A stretch of 64,000 nt of DNA from Saprospiraceae bacterium. GTDB lineage: Bacteria; Bacteroidota; Bacteroidia; Chitinophagales; Saprospiraceae. The stretch spans positions 62,001 through 126,000 of the forward strand of contig JADKGI010000015.1 in assembly GCA_016722285.1 (NCBI GenBank), written 5' to 3'. The translations under genes were made by a program, and so were the position numbers. The notes under the pieces were generated by a model that was not told the origin of the DNA, made no database searches, and saw only the letters and a list, made by a program, of their open reading frames with translations. Of this stretch, positions 24,943 through 34,528 are shown piece by piece (within the stretch, counting starts at the first letter, position 1; every line of letters starts with the position of its first letter).

Positions 24943-26343
24943 TTATTCGATTCTAATCAGCTTCTTCTGCGTTGTCACCCCATCAACTGTAATCGCTACA
25001 TTGTATACTCCTGCCGGAATGTCCGAAAGGTTCATATTATATATAACACTACCTGTCACCTGAACATCCGATTTTTTCAATACTCTTACAAGTTTTGATA
25101 TACCATCAAACAATTCAATCATCACTGTCGCATCACTTGAAACTGAAACCTGTATATTAGTCTCATTTTTAGCAGGATTTGGATATATTTCAATTGAGTT
25201 TTCAGCTGATACCACTACTTTGACCAACTTGCTATATGCAAACAATCCATCAAAATCTATTTGCTTGACTCTATAGACATATGATCCCGGTTTGTCTACA
25301 TCCAGATCAGGATGATTATATGAACTTATTTGATTGGAATTACCTTTTGCCGCTACAATACCTGGAATAGGGTTAAAGTCCTTTTCGCCATCCAGTTTTC
25401 TCTCTACTTCATAATGACTTACATTTGCTTCTCTTGCAGTGCTCCATGAAATAATATGTTTGTTAGAAACCCTATGCACATTTACATCGAGCCAATCCAC
25501 CGGTAACACTCCATATGCAAGGCCTAAATCTATATTTTCATTAACCATCCCTGACTCAAAGGAGAAAGCTCTGGTCGTATATGGGCCATAACTATGGTCA
25601 ACGTCACTATCCAAATCATCTGAATATGCACGCGGAACCGTAGCACCAAATCCGGCAGGTGGGGTGAACTTAATATAATATTGCTCCTTCTCCAGATAGT
25701 CCAAACTATATAATCCCTGATCATCGGTATATGCAGTTCCTGCCACTTTTCCGGTAATCATCTCGATAGCTTCTACTTTGACACCTTTTACCCTTGGTTC
25801 GTTAGCTTCTTGTCTTCCATTAATGTTGTCATCTCTCCACACCAGGTTACCAGCCACTGCCATAGGGTAGAATCCTGCACCTATATCCATCTTAGTACTA
25901 CCTGAAAGAGCTATGAATACTTCAGTTTTACCATTTGAAGTGATGTCACTATCATTTTCTTCATTTGTTCCAATATTAGGTCTGGATCTTACTAACCCTA
26001 ATGGTGGCATAACTACCTCGATGTAATATTCACCTGGAGGTGCACAGAACATAAAATATCCATCATCTGACGGCGAGCCCGGTTTTTGACCTGTATACTT
26101 GAAATCTACTATAGTCCACACACCAAAATTATTTCTCCATAGGTTCACTTTTAACCCATTAATGCCATTTTCGTTATTATCCCATACATCATTTTTGTTG
26201 ATGTCATACCAGACTAAATCGCCTATAGGTACACACTTATAAAATCCGGCATCTATTGTCAGGTCAGTAACCCGGTGATCAAAATATGAGAGATGTAGTG
26301 CCCGGTCCGTTTGCTCCATCCATATCACTATCAGTGCCATCAT
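24943..26343 (-). CDS. Gene C, C-terminal fragment: SdrD-B-like domains and T9SS tail
   Basis: 466 residues; the first 25 or so are out of frame and sense begins at about LTIDAGFYKC. Two SdrD-B-like domains (GDLVWYDINKNDVW, GNLVWRDDNINGRQ), the FN3-like segment (RVKQIDFDGLFAYSK) and the T9SS type A tail (YPNPAKNETNIQVSV, GVYNVAI, KKLIRIE) follow. It is closely similar to the end of gene A, module for module. The intact tail argues that export is still under selection. Confidence 0.85.
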   Translation of the reverse strand: MMALIVIWMEQTDRALHLSYFDHRVTDLTIDAGFYKCVPIGDLVWYDINKNDVWDNNENGINGLKVNLWRNNFGVWTIVDFKYTGQKPGSPSDDGYFMFCAPPGEYYIEVVMPPLGLVRSRPNIGTNEENDSDITSNGKTEVFIALSGSTKMDIGAGFYPMAVAGNLVWRDDNINGRQEANEPRVKGVKVEAIEMITGKVAGTAYTDDQGLYSLDYLEKEQYYIKFTPPAGFGATVPRAYSDDLDSDVDHSYGPYTTRAFSFESGMVNENIDLGLAYGVLPVDWLDVNVHRVSNKHIISWSTAREANVSHYEVERKLDGEKDFNPIPGIVAAKGNSNQISSYNHPDLDVDKPGSYVYRVKQIDFDGLFAYSKLVKVVVSAENSIEIYPNPAKNETNIQVSVSSDATVMIELFDGISKLVRVLKKSDVQVTGSVIYNMNLSDIPAGVYNVAITVDGVTTQKKLIRIE

Positions 26344-26737
26344 TTCCTCTATTCATGTATGTACGTTCAAATCCTGACGGAGTTTTAAATTGCACATATA
26401 GATTACCCGGACGCACATATTCAAAAGATATTTTCCGTTTGCATCTGTAAATGCAGTCGCCACAAAGCTCCGTGGCTCTAAATAGATTGACCTGCACACC
26501 CGGAATTCCAGGTTCAACCATATTTATTAGATTTCCTTGCTGCGCGGGAAGAATGGATGAAAATATATCTTGCTGCCCGTTGCCATTTACATCATGCCAT
26601 ACGAAATCTCCAATAGCTCCCAAAAGTACAATACCAGCATCTTTTGTAGTATCACTTATTCCAGCATTAACAATGAAACAATCTGTAAAACCATTTAAAT
26701 TTACATCAGAATCCAACGTGGTATTTGTACCCTGCAT
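26279..26737 (-). CDS. Gene C fragment: SdrD-B-like domain between frame breaks
   Basis: 152 residues with an SdrD-B-like start (GDFVWHDVNGNGQQD) and end (SGFERTYMNRGNDGTDSDMD). The stretch GDCIYRCKRKISFEY is a compensated frameshift product; the other frame reads VATAFTDANGKY, the expected SdrD-B sequence. Not a separate gene. Confidence 0.6.
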   Translation of the reverse strand: MQGTNTTLDSDVNLNGFTDCFIVNAGISDTTKDAGIVLLGAIGDFVWHDVNGNGQQDIFSSILPAQQGNLINMVEPGIPGVQVNLFRATELCGDCIYRCKRKISFEYVRPGNLYVQFKTPSGFERTYMNRGNDGTDSDMDGANGPGTTSLIF

Positions 26738-26811
26738 TTTGTCTGAAAATGAATAGTTTATGCCTAAAGAAGAAATATCAAAATTAATTTATAAGAACCC
26801 CTGAGAATTTT

Positions 26812-29800
26812 TCAAATAAAATTTCCCATTCCACAGTTGTACGTATTTCTAATAGGAGTATTAGTGCTACAATCGTACAAAATAACGGGAATATTAGGCA
26901 AACCAGGTTCCCCAATATCCTGAATTCCGTTTCCATTCAGATCATTCCAAACAAAATCTCCTACTGTCCCAAGCACTTCTATAAGTGTATTGTCCTGCGC
27001 TGTGCCTTTGTCTTCCGGTTCAGTTGGATTGGTACTCTCATGATTCGTTCCTGCATCAGAATTGTCTAATGTAGATATAGGAGTATTTGTACCTGGTATT
27101 GTATATACCACTCCATTACTTCTGGATGCATCTCCAATGGCAGTAGCCCTGTTCCATAATGAGTCTGGTATCATAGATGATGATGCATCAATTTCTACTC
27201 TAAGCTGAATGGTTAGTTCCTGCCCAGGTGCCAAAAGTCCCGTTGTACCATTGAATATACCCGGATTTGACACTCTGCCATTGTAAGATACATTGATAGT
27301 TGGATTTACAGTTGCTGTTGAATTTAAAATGATAGGAGGTGTACCCGGTGCTATACCGAAGAAATATGGCCCAATGTATTTGGAAAGTTCCATCGTATCC
27401 ATTAATCTAATATTAGCCAAACTAACATTTCCAATATTCTTGATGCCAATGTTCATCAAAACATCATAGTGAGAAGGCGCATTACTAAGCGGATTTAAGT
27501 AATCAACTACATATTTTACCACAGATATAGCAGGTACTATTAATGGTGTTGGTTCGTTGGTTCCACCAGTGTCTCCCGGATAATTTGGATTATTTCCCTG
27601 AGGATTTATACCGTCATCAGATACATCTGAAACCATCACTACATTTCCGTTTAATAACATAGCATCACCCACAGCCGTTGCCTGGTTTGTCAATGCCGGA
27701 TAGCTTGGAGCTGTTGCATTGGGATTGATCTGCACAGTCAATTCGACCGTTATAGTTTCACCTGGTTTTAATAGTCCGGAGCTTCCATTAAACATATTTG
27801 GCTGCAGATGGCCATCAAACCCACCATTTAAACCTGGGTTTATGGTTGCAGTACTTCCTTGTATGGTAGGCATATTTGTAATTCCCACCCAAACTTGAAC
27901 TAATTCATTTCTTATAGGATCTATCAGATCGATTCCGGTAAGGTCTTTATTGCCAGAATTCTGGATAATAAATCTGAACGTAACATCTTTATTTCCAGGT
28001 ATTTGACTCAACGCATCTGTCACATTTATCAATGATTTAGCTATATCTATACTTGGTAACTCTAATGGTGTAGGATCATCATGGCTACCTGGAGTATCCC
28101 CCGGCGCCCCCGGGTTAGTGCTCTCGATGATAGTACCGCTGTCAGAATCATCTGTCACCTGTCCTATGACATATGGCTGGCCAGTATTCGGATTAATTAG
28201 TGGTATCCCAGTCCCATTTGTTGGTATTCCGCTAACAATAGCTTGGTTATCCATTGGATTTGGTGCACCTATGGCATCCGGGTTAACTTCTACTACAAAT
28301 TCTATCTCTACTGCATCTCCAGGTTTCAGCAAACCACTGGAACCATTAAATATATTGATGGGAAAAGAACCTGCTATAGGTAAAACAGGTGTACCCGCAA
28401 AAGCTACAATACTTGGTCCTGATTTCAATGTGACGTAAGAACTGCCCAATTGAGAAGCAGAAGAAATATCGTCAATCAGAGTTAGATTTTCTAAGATTGT
28501 ATTACCTGTATTTCCTACTCTCAATCTGTATCTCACATCGTAATTACTACTTGCCAATTTGGTAGAAGTGACTACAGATTTGACAACCAGGATTGATGGA
28601 GCCTGCAATGGTGTAGGATCATTTGGAGTTGTGGTATCTCCCGGCTCACCAGGGTTAGTACCATCTGGTGTCGTACCACTGTCACTCACATCTGTCGCTG
28701 TAAGTGGTTGGCCGCTGATCGGGTCCAAAAGCGGTGCGCCATTCACATCTGTCGCTGCTCCTATCACCGTCACTTGATTGTTCATCGGTAGCACTACGCC
28801 AACTGCATTCGGATTTACCTGCACTTTCAGGGTTACTGTAATCGTCTGTCCTGGTTTCAGTACGCCACTCGTACCGTTAAACATATTATCCGACCCGCCT
28901 GTATAAGCTCCATTTAATGTCGGATTAGTCGTCGCTGTACTTGCACTTATCGCTGGCTGACCTGAAATACTCACAAAAGCAGATCCAAACTGTGTCTGTA
29001 GATTATCTCTCAGTTGAAGGTTTCTTAAGTCTACATTTCCTGTATTCTTCAATACCATTGTATAGCTCACATCGTAATTACCCGGTATACCACTCGCCGC
29101 TTTGACTAGTGCCGTCACTTGTTTGGCAACATCAATACTCGGGATGATTACTGGAGTTGGGTCATCAGGGGTCATCATATCGCCTGGTTGTCCCGGATTC
29201 GTACTCTCAGTCATCGTGCCACTATCACTCACGTCTGTCACCTCGCCTGCTACATATGGAACGCCTGTATTCGGATTCTCCAACGGTGTGCCGCTACCAT
29301 TCGTAGGGATTCCGCCTGTCGTTGCCTGATTGTTCATCGGACTCGGAGCACCCACCGCATCAGGATTGATCTGGATCACAAATTCTACTGTCACACTATC
29401 GCCATGGTTCAACTTACCACTCGTTCCATTGAACACGTTTATTGGGAAGGAACCCAAAGTCGGGGTGGTTGCCGCAGAGGTATTGGCTATAATTATCATC
29501 GGTGCCTGGCTCACACTCACGTATGCACTTCCTAATTGGGTTGCTATATCATCTACCAACGTGATACTTTCCAATACCGTATTGCCCGTATTCTTTACTT
29601 TTAATCTATATCTTACATTGTAGTTGCTGTTCGGTAACTTCGTCAAACTCACAACACTCTTTACCACATCAATCGATGGAACCTGCAATGGCGTCGGATC
29701 ATCAGGGCCTCCTGTATCTCCTGGTTCTCCAGGGTTAGTACCATCTGGTGTCGTACCACTGTCACTCACATCTGTCGCTGTAAGTGGTTGGCTTGTGGCT

Positions 29801-30537
29801 GGGTCTAATATTGGTAAGCCATTCACATCTGTCGCTGCTCCTATCACCGTCACTTGATTGTTCATCGGCAGCACTACGCCAACTGCATTCGGATTTACCT
29901 GCACTTTCAGGGTTACTGTAATCGTCTGTCCTGGTTTCAGTACGCCACTCGAACCGTTAAACATATTATCCGACCCGCCTGTATAAGCTCCATTTAATGT
30001 CGGATTAGTCGTCGCTGTACTTGCACTTATCGCTGGCTGACCGGAAATACTCACAAAAGCAGATCCAAACTGTGTCTGTAGATTATCTCTCAGTTGAAGG
30101 TTTCTTAAGTCTACATTTCCTGTATTCTTCAATATCATTGTATAACTCACATCGTAATTACCCGGTATACCACTCACCGCTTTGACTAGTGCCGTCACTT
30201 GTTTGGCAACATCAATACTCGGGATGATTACTGGAGTTGGGTCATCAGGGGTCATCATATCGCCTGGTTGTCCCGGATTCGTACTCTCTGTCATCGTGCC
30301 ACTATCACTCACGTCTGTCACCTCGCCTGCTACATATGGAACGCCTGTATTCGGATTCTCCAACGGTGTGCCGCTACCATTCGTAGGGATTCCGCCTGTC
30401 GTTGCCTGATTGTTCATCGGACTCGGAGCACCCACCGCATCAGGATTGATCTGGATCACAAATTCTACTGTCACACTATCGCCATGGTTCAACTTACCAC
30501 TCGTTCCATTGAACACGTTTATTGGGAAGGAACCCAA
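26812..30537 (-). CDS. Gene C fragment: DUF11-type super-repeats and diverged DUF11 domains
   Basis: 1,241 residues, the longest clean frame of the repeat region. It holds one and a half copies of the 360-residue super-repeat, then three diverged DUF11-like domains (SIDIAKSLINVTDA, AISVVKYVVDYLNP and others) with Asp/Pro linkers of the type DVSDSGT, then PDGTNPGEPGD, and the start of an SdrD-B-like domain (GDFVWNDLNGNGIQD). No start codon of its own. Confidence 0.8.
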   Translation of the reverse strand: MGSFPINVFNGTSGKLNHGDSVTVEFVIQINPDAVGAPSPMNNQATTGGIPTNGSGTPLENPNTGVPYVAGEVTDVSDSGTMTESTNPGQPGDMMTPDDPTPVIIPSIDVAKQVTALVKAVSGIPGNYDVSYTMILKNTGNVDLRNLQLRDNLQTQFGSAFVSISGQPAISASTATTNPTLNGAYTGGSDNMFNGSSGVLKPGQTITVTLKVQVNPNAVGVVLPMNNQVTVIGAATDVNGLPILDPATSQPLTATDVSDSGTTPDGTNPGEPGDTGGPDDPTPLQVPSIDVVKSVVSLTKLPNSNYNVRYRLKVKNTGNTVLESITLVDDIATQLGSAYVSVSQAPMIIIANTSAATTPTLGSFPINVFNGTSGKLNHGDSVTVEFVIQINPDAVGAPSPMNNQATTGGIPTNGSGTPLENPNTGVPYVAGEVTDVSDSGTMTESTNPGQPGDMMTPDDPTPVIIPSIDVAKQVTALVKAASGIPGNYDVSYTMVLKNTGNVDLRNLQLRDNLQTQFGSAFVSISGQPAISASTATTNPTLNGAYTGGSDNMFNGTSGVLKPGQTITVTLKVQVNPNAVGVVLPMNNQVTVIGAATDVNGAPLLDPISGQPLTATDVSDSGTTPDGTNPGEPGDTTTPNDPTPLQAPSILVVKSVVTSTKLASSNYDVRYRLRVGNTGNTILENLTLIDDISSASQLGSSYVTLKSGPSIVAFAGTPVLPIAGSFPINIFNGSSGLLKPGDAVEIEFVVEVNPDAIGAPNPMDNQAIVSGIPTNGTGIPLINPNTGQPYVIGQVTDDSDSGTIIESTNPGAPGDTPGSHDDPTPLELPSIDIAKSLINVTDALSQIPGNKDVTFRFIIQNSGNKDLTGIDLIDPIRNELVQVWVGITNMPTIQGSTATINPGLNGGFDGHLQPNMFNGSSGLLKPGETITVELTVQINPNATAPSYPALTNQATAVGDAMLLNGNVVMVSDVSDDGINPQGNNPNYPGDTGGTNEPTPLIVPAISVVKYVVDYLNPLSNAPSHYDVLMNIGIKNIGNVSLANIRLMDTMELSKYIGPYFFGIAPGTPPIILNSTATVNPTINVSYNGRVSNPGIFNGTTGLLAPGQELTIQLRVEIDASSSMIPDSLWNRATAIGDASRSNGVVYTIPGTNTPISTLDNSDAGTNHESTNPTEPEDKGTAQDNTLIEVLGTVGDFVWNDLNGNGIQDIGEPGLPNIPVILYDCSTNTPIRNTYNCGMGNFI

Positions 30538-30905
30538 AGTCGGGGGTGGTTGCCGCAGAGTGTATTGGCTATAATTATCATCGGTGCCTGGCTCACACTC
30601 ACGTATGCACTTCCTAATTGGGTTGCTATATCATCTACCAACGTGATACTTTCCAATACCGTATTGCCCGTATTCTTTACTTTTAATCTATATCTTACAT
30701 TGTAGTTGCTGTTCGGTAACTTCGTCAAACTCACAACACTCTTCACCACATCAATCGATGGAACCTGCAATGGCGTCGGATCATCAGGGCCTCCTGTATC
30801 TCCTGGTTCTCCAGGGTTAGTACCATCTGGTGTCGTACCACTGTCACTCACATCTGTCGCTGTAAGTGGTTGGCCGCTGATCGGGTCCAAAAAGCGGTGC
30901 GCCAT
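30519..30905 (-). CDS. Gene C fragment inside the 1,080-nt repeats
   Basis: 128 residues (DSGTTPDGTNPGEPGD, then SIDVVKSVVSLTKLPNSNYN). Ends out of frame because of an extra G at 30,541-30,545 and an extra T near 30,560 relative to the copies at 29,461 and 31,620. Confidence 0.5.
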   Translation of the reverse strand: MAHRFLDPISGQPLTATDVSDSGTTPDGTNPGEPGDTGGPDDPTPLQVPSIDVVKSVVSLTKLPNSNYNVRYRLKVKNTGNTVLESITLVDDIATQLGSAYVSVSQAPMIIIANTLCGNHPRLWVPSQ

Positions 30906-31137
30906 TCACATCTGTCGCTGCTCCTATCACCGTCACTTGATTGTTCATCGGTAGCACTACGCCAACCGCATTCGGATTTACCTGCACTTTCAGGGTTACT
31001 GTAATCGTCTGTCCTGGTTTCAGTACGCCACTCGTACCGTTAAACATATTATCCGACCCGCCTGTATAAGCTCCATTTAATGTCGGATTAGTCGTCGCTG
31101 TACTTGCACTTATCGCTGGCTGACCGGAAATACTCAC
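30844..31137 (-). CDS. Gene C fragment inside the 1,080-nt repeats
   Basis: 97 residues (SISGQPAISASTATTNPTLN, then NQVTVIGAATDVNG). The A run at 30,891-30,896 has one more A than the copy at 28,724, which shifts the frame. Confidence 0.5.
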   Translation of the reverse strand: MSISGQPAISASTATTNPTLNGAYTGGSDNMFNGTSGVLKPGQTITVTLKVQVNPNAVGVVLPMNNQVTVIGAATDVNGAPLFGPDQRPTTYSDRCE

Positions 31138-32357
31138 AAAGCAGATCCAAACTGCGTCTGTAGATTATCTCTCAGTTGAAGGTTTCTTAAGTTCACATTT
31201 CCTGTATTCTTCAATACCATTGTATAGCTCACATCGTAATTACCCGGTATACCACTCACCGCTTTGACTAGTGCCGTCACTTGTTTGGCAACATCAATAC
31301 TCGGGATGATTACTGGAGTTGGGTCATCAGGGGTCATATCGCCTGGTTGTCCCGGATTCGTACTCTCAGTCATCGTGCCACTATCACTCACGTCTGTCAC
31401 CCCGCCTGCTACATATGGAACGCCTGTATTCGATTCTCCAACGGGTGCCGCGCTACCATTCGTAGGGATTCCGCCTGTCGTTGCCTGATTGTTCATCGGA
31501 CTCGGAGCACCCACCGCATCAGGATTGATCTGGATCACAAATTCTACTGTCACACTATCGCCATGGTTCAACTTACCACTCGTTCCATTGAACACGTTTA
31601 TTGGGAAGGAACCCAAAGTCGGGGTGGTTGCCGCAGAAGTATTGGCTATAATTATCATCGGTGCCTGACTCACACTCACGTATGCACTTCCTAATTGGGT
31701 TGCTATATCATCTACCAACGTGATACTTTCCAATACCGTATTGCCCGTATTCTTTACTTTTAATCTATATCTTACATTGTAGTTGCTGTTCGGTAACTTC
31801 GTCAAACTCACAACACTCTTTACCACATCAATCGATGGAACCTGCAATGGAGTCGGATCATCAGGGCCTCCTGTATCTCCTGGTTCTCCAGGATTGGTGC
31901 CATCTGGTGTCGTACCACTGTCACTCACATCTGTCGCTGTAAGTGGTTGGCTTGTGGCTGGGTCTAATATTGGTAAGCCATTCACATCTGTCGCTGCTCC
32001 TATCACCGTCACTTGATTGTTCATCGGTAGCACTACACCAACTGCATTCGGATTTACCTGCACTTTCAGGGTTACTGTAATCGTTTGTCCTGGTTTCAGT
32101 ACGCCACTCGTACCGTTAAACATATTATCCGACCCGCCTGTATAAGCTCCATTTAATGTCGGATTAGTCGTCGCTGTACTTGCGCTTATCGCTGGCTGAC
32201 CGGAAATACTCACAAAAGCAGATCCAAACTGCGTCTGTAGATTATCTCTCAGTTGAAGGTTTCTTAAGTCTACATTTCCTGTATTCTTCAATACCATTGT
32301 ATAACTCACATCGTAATTACCCAGTGTACCACTCACCGCTTTGACTAGTGCCGTCAC
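31134..32357 (-). CDS. Gene C fragment: one full 1,080-nt repeat unit
   Basis: 407 residues comprising both DUF11-like halves. Ends at FGSAL because CACAAAGCAG at 31,135 has one A fewer than the CACAAAAGCAG of sister copies. Around 31,431-31,450 it carries a compensated indel pair, so NGSAAPVGESNTG replaces NGSGTPLENPNTG. Confidence 0.65.
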   Translation of the reverse strand: MTALVKAVSGTLGNYDVSYTMVLKNTGNVDLRNLQLRDNLQTQFGSAFVSISGQPAISASTATTNPTLNGAYTGGSDNMFNGTSGVLKPGQTITVTLKVQVNPNAVGVVLPMNNQVTVIGAATDVNGLPILDPATSQPLTATDVSDSGTTPDGTNPGEPGDTGGPDDPTPLQVPSIDVVKSVVSLTKLPNSNYNVRYRLKVKNTGNTVLESITLVDDIATQLGSAYVSVSQAPMIIIANTSAATTPTLGSFPINVFNGTSGKLNHGDSVTVEFVIQINPDAVGAPSPMNNQATTGGIPTNGSAAPVGESNTGVPYVAGGVTDVSDSGTMTESTNPGQPGDMTPDDPTPVIIPSIDVAKQVTALVKAVSGIPGNYDVSYTMVLKNTGNVNLRNLQLRDNLQTQFGSAL

Positions 32358-32402
32358 TTGTTTGGCAACATCAATACCGGGATGATTACTGGAGTTGGGT
32401 CA

Positions 32403-34184
32403 TCAGGGGTCATCATATCGCCTGGTTGTCCCGGATTCGTACTCTGTCATCGTGCCACTATCACTCACGTCTGTCACCTCGCCTGCTACATATGGAACGC
32501 CTGTATTCGGATTCTCCAACGGCGTGCCGCTACCATTCGTAGGGATTCCGCCTGTCGTTGCCTGATTGTTCATCGGACTCGGAGCACCCACCGCATCAGG
32601 ATTGATCTGGATCACAAATTCTACTGTCACACTATCGCCATGGTTCAACTTACCACTCGTTCCATTGAACACGTTTATTGGGAAGGAACCCAAAGTCGGG
32701 GTGGTTGCCGCAGTGGTATTGGCTATAATTATCATCGGTGCCTGACTCACACTCACGTATGCACTTCCTAATTGGGTTGCTATATCATCTACCAACGTGA
32801 TACTTTCCAATACCGTATTGCCCGTATTCTTTACTTTTAATCTATATCTTACATTGTAGTTGCTGTTCGGTAACTTCGTCAAACTCACAACACTCTTCAC
32901 CACATCAATCGATGGAACCTGCAATGGAGTCGGATCATCAGGGCCTCCTGTATCTCCTGGTTCTCCAGGGTTAGTACCATCTGGTGTCGTACCACTGTCA
33001 CTCACATCTGTCGCTGTAAGTGGTTGGCTTGTGGCTGGGTCTAATATTGGTAAGCCATTCACATCTGTCGCTGCTCCTATCACCGTCACTTGATTGTTCA
33101 TCGGTAGCACTACACCAACTGCATTCGGATTTACCTGCACTTTCAGGGTTACTGTAATCGTTTGTCCTGGTTTCAGTACGCCACTCGTACCGTTAAACAT
33201 ATTATCCGACCCGCCTGTATAAGCTCCATTTAATGTCGGATTAGTCGTCGCTGTACTTGCACTTATCGCTGGCTGACCGGAAATACTCACAAAGGCCGTT
33301 CCAAATTGTAACTGTAAATTATCAGTTAAGACTAGGTTTGCCAAATCTACATTTCCTGTATTTTTTATTACCATTATATAACTCACATCATAGTTACCAA
33401 TTATATTACTTGAAGCTTTAACTAAGCTAGAAATCTGTTTAGAAATTGATATTGAAGGTATAGAAACCGGAAAAGTAGGTTCATCATCATTATTATTATT
33501 TGGTATAGGGTCATTTTCATTTCCAGATACCATTGATTTATTTAAGTAATAATCTACTTGAGAACTTGGTTGATTGACTAATGCTGTTATTTCAAGTGAA
33601 ATGGTTCCCATATTAGCTAAATTTCCTATGGTCCAAACACCAGATAAAAAATTATAGCTACCTAGACCATTATCAGAGATATATGAATAACCTAATGGGA
33701 GTAAATCATTGACTGCAACACCTGTAGCATCACTTGGGCCATTGTTAGTTACTACCAACGTAAATTTGACATTACTACCCACATTTGGGGTACTATTGTC
33801 AACAGTTTTAAGGATACTTAAGTCTGCGACCGGAGCGGGGGTGTCTATATCGGTAGCTGTATTGTTACCAAGAGTAGGATCGGTCGTTCCTACTGGCACT
33901 GCTATCGATGCTGTATTCGAAAGGTTGCCTGTCACTCCTGATGGTATATTTAACGTAATCGTATAGGTGGCTACTCCACCAACCGGTATATTGATCGTTT
34001 GACTTATATTGCCGGAACCACTACCCGTTCCACTCGCACCTCCAGTAAATATAGCACTCCATCCTGTGATACTTGTTCCCAAAGGTGCATTGTCGGTCAA
34101 TGTAGCTCCTACAACATCACTCGGACCTGCATTGCTCGCTACTACTGTATATACTGTCGTCGTTCCTGCGGTATACGTTGCCAC
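32403..34184 (-). CDS. Gene C fragment: transition from 129-residue repeats to 360-residue repeats
   Basis: 593 residues. The end of the last 129-residue DUF11 unit is followed by a unique DUF11 domain (ADLSILKTVDNSTPNVGSNV) and the first copy of the super-repeat, whose opening is diverged (SISISKQISSLVKASSNIIG). It ends at 32,442, where two bases (CA) present in other copies are missing. Confidence 0.7.
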   Translation of the reverse strand: MATYTAGTTTVYTVVASNAGPSDVVGATLTDNAPLGTSITGWSAIFTGGASGTGSGSGNISQTINIPVGGVATYTITLNIPSGVTGNLSNTASIAVPVGTTDPTLGNNTATDIDTPAPVADLSILKTVDNSTPNVGSNVKFTLVVTNNGPSDATGVAVNDLLPLGYSYISDNGLGSYNFLSGVWTIGNLANMGTISLEITALVNQPSSQVDYYLNKSMVSGNENDPIPNNNNDDEPTFPVSIPSISISKQISSLVKASSNIIGNYDVSYIMVIKNTGNVDLANLVLTDNLQLQFGTAFVSISGQPAISASTATTNPTLNGAYTGGSDNMFNGTSGVLKPGQTITVTLKVQVNPNAVGVVLPMNNQVTVIGAATDVNGLPILDPATSQPLTATDVSDSGTTPDGTNPGEPGDTGGPDDPTPLQVPSIDVVKSVVSLTKLPNSNYNVRYRLKVKNTGNTVLESITLVDDIATQLGSAYVSVSQAPMIIIANTTAATTPTLGSFPINVFNGTSGKLNHGDSVTVEFVIQINPDAVGAPSPMNNQATTGGIPTNGSGTPLENPNTGVPYVAGEVTDVSDSGTMTEYESGTTRRYDDP

Positions 34185-34204
34185 TCCATCGGTCTTCGTA
34201 ATAC

Positions 34205-34519
34205 TTAAGTCTGCGACCGGAGCGGGGTGTCTATATCGGTAGCTGTATTGTTACCTGGAGTAGGATCGGTCGTGCCCAATGGCACTGCAATTACTGCAGT
34301 ATTCGAAAGGTTGCCTGTCACTCCTGATGGTATATTTAACGTAATCGTATAGGTGGCCACTCCACCAACCGGTATATTGATCGTTTGACTTATATTGCCG
34401 GAACCACTACCTGTTCCACTCGCACCTCCACTAAATATAGCATTCCATCCTGTGATACTGGTGCCCGCTGGTGCATTGTCTGTAACTGTTGCGCCAACAA
34501 CATCACTTGGGACCGGCAT
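34205..34519 (-). CDS. Gene C fragment: one 387-nt repeat unit
   Basis: 104 residues of one DUF11 unit. Left end: TPLRSQT instead of TPAPVADL through G4 for G5 at about 34,225. Right end: an extra G at about 34,509 (CTTGGGACC against CTTGGACC). Confidence 0.5.
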   Translation of the reverse strand: MPVPSDVVGATVTDNAPAGTSITGWNAIFSGGASGTGSGSGNISQTINIPVGGVATYTITLNIPSGVTGNLSNTAVIAVPLGTTDPTPGNNTATDIDTPLRSQT

Positions 34520-34528
34520 TGGTCGCTA

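Larger units (their letters stand above)
28593..33295 (-). repeat. ~1,080-nt coding super-repeat in gene C, more than four copies
   Basis: Landmarks such as the segment around 29,672, 30,754, 31,831 and 32,908 recur every 1,077-1,082 nt; the intended unit is 1,080 nt (360 residues, two DUF11-like domains beginning SIDVAKQVTALVK and SIDVVKSVVSLTK). Copies are almost identical in DNA, including synonymous sites, which shows recent duplication or gene conversion. Deviations from 1,080 coincide with the frame breaks. Confidence 0.88.
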
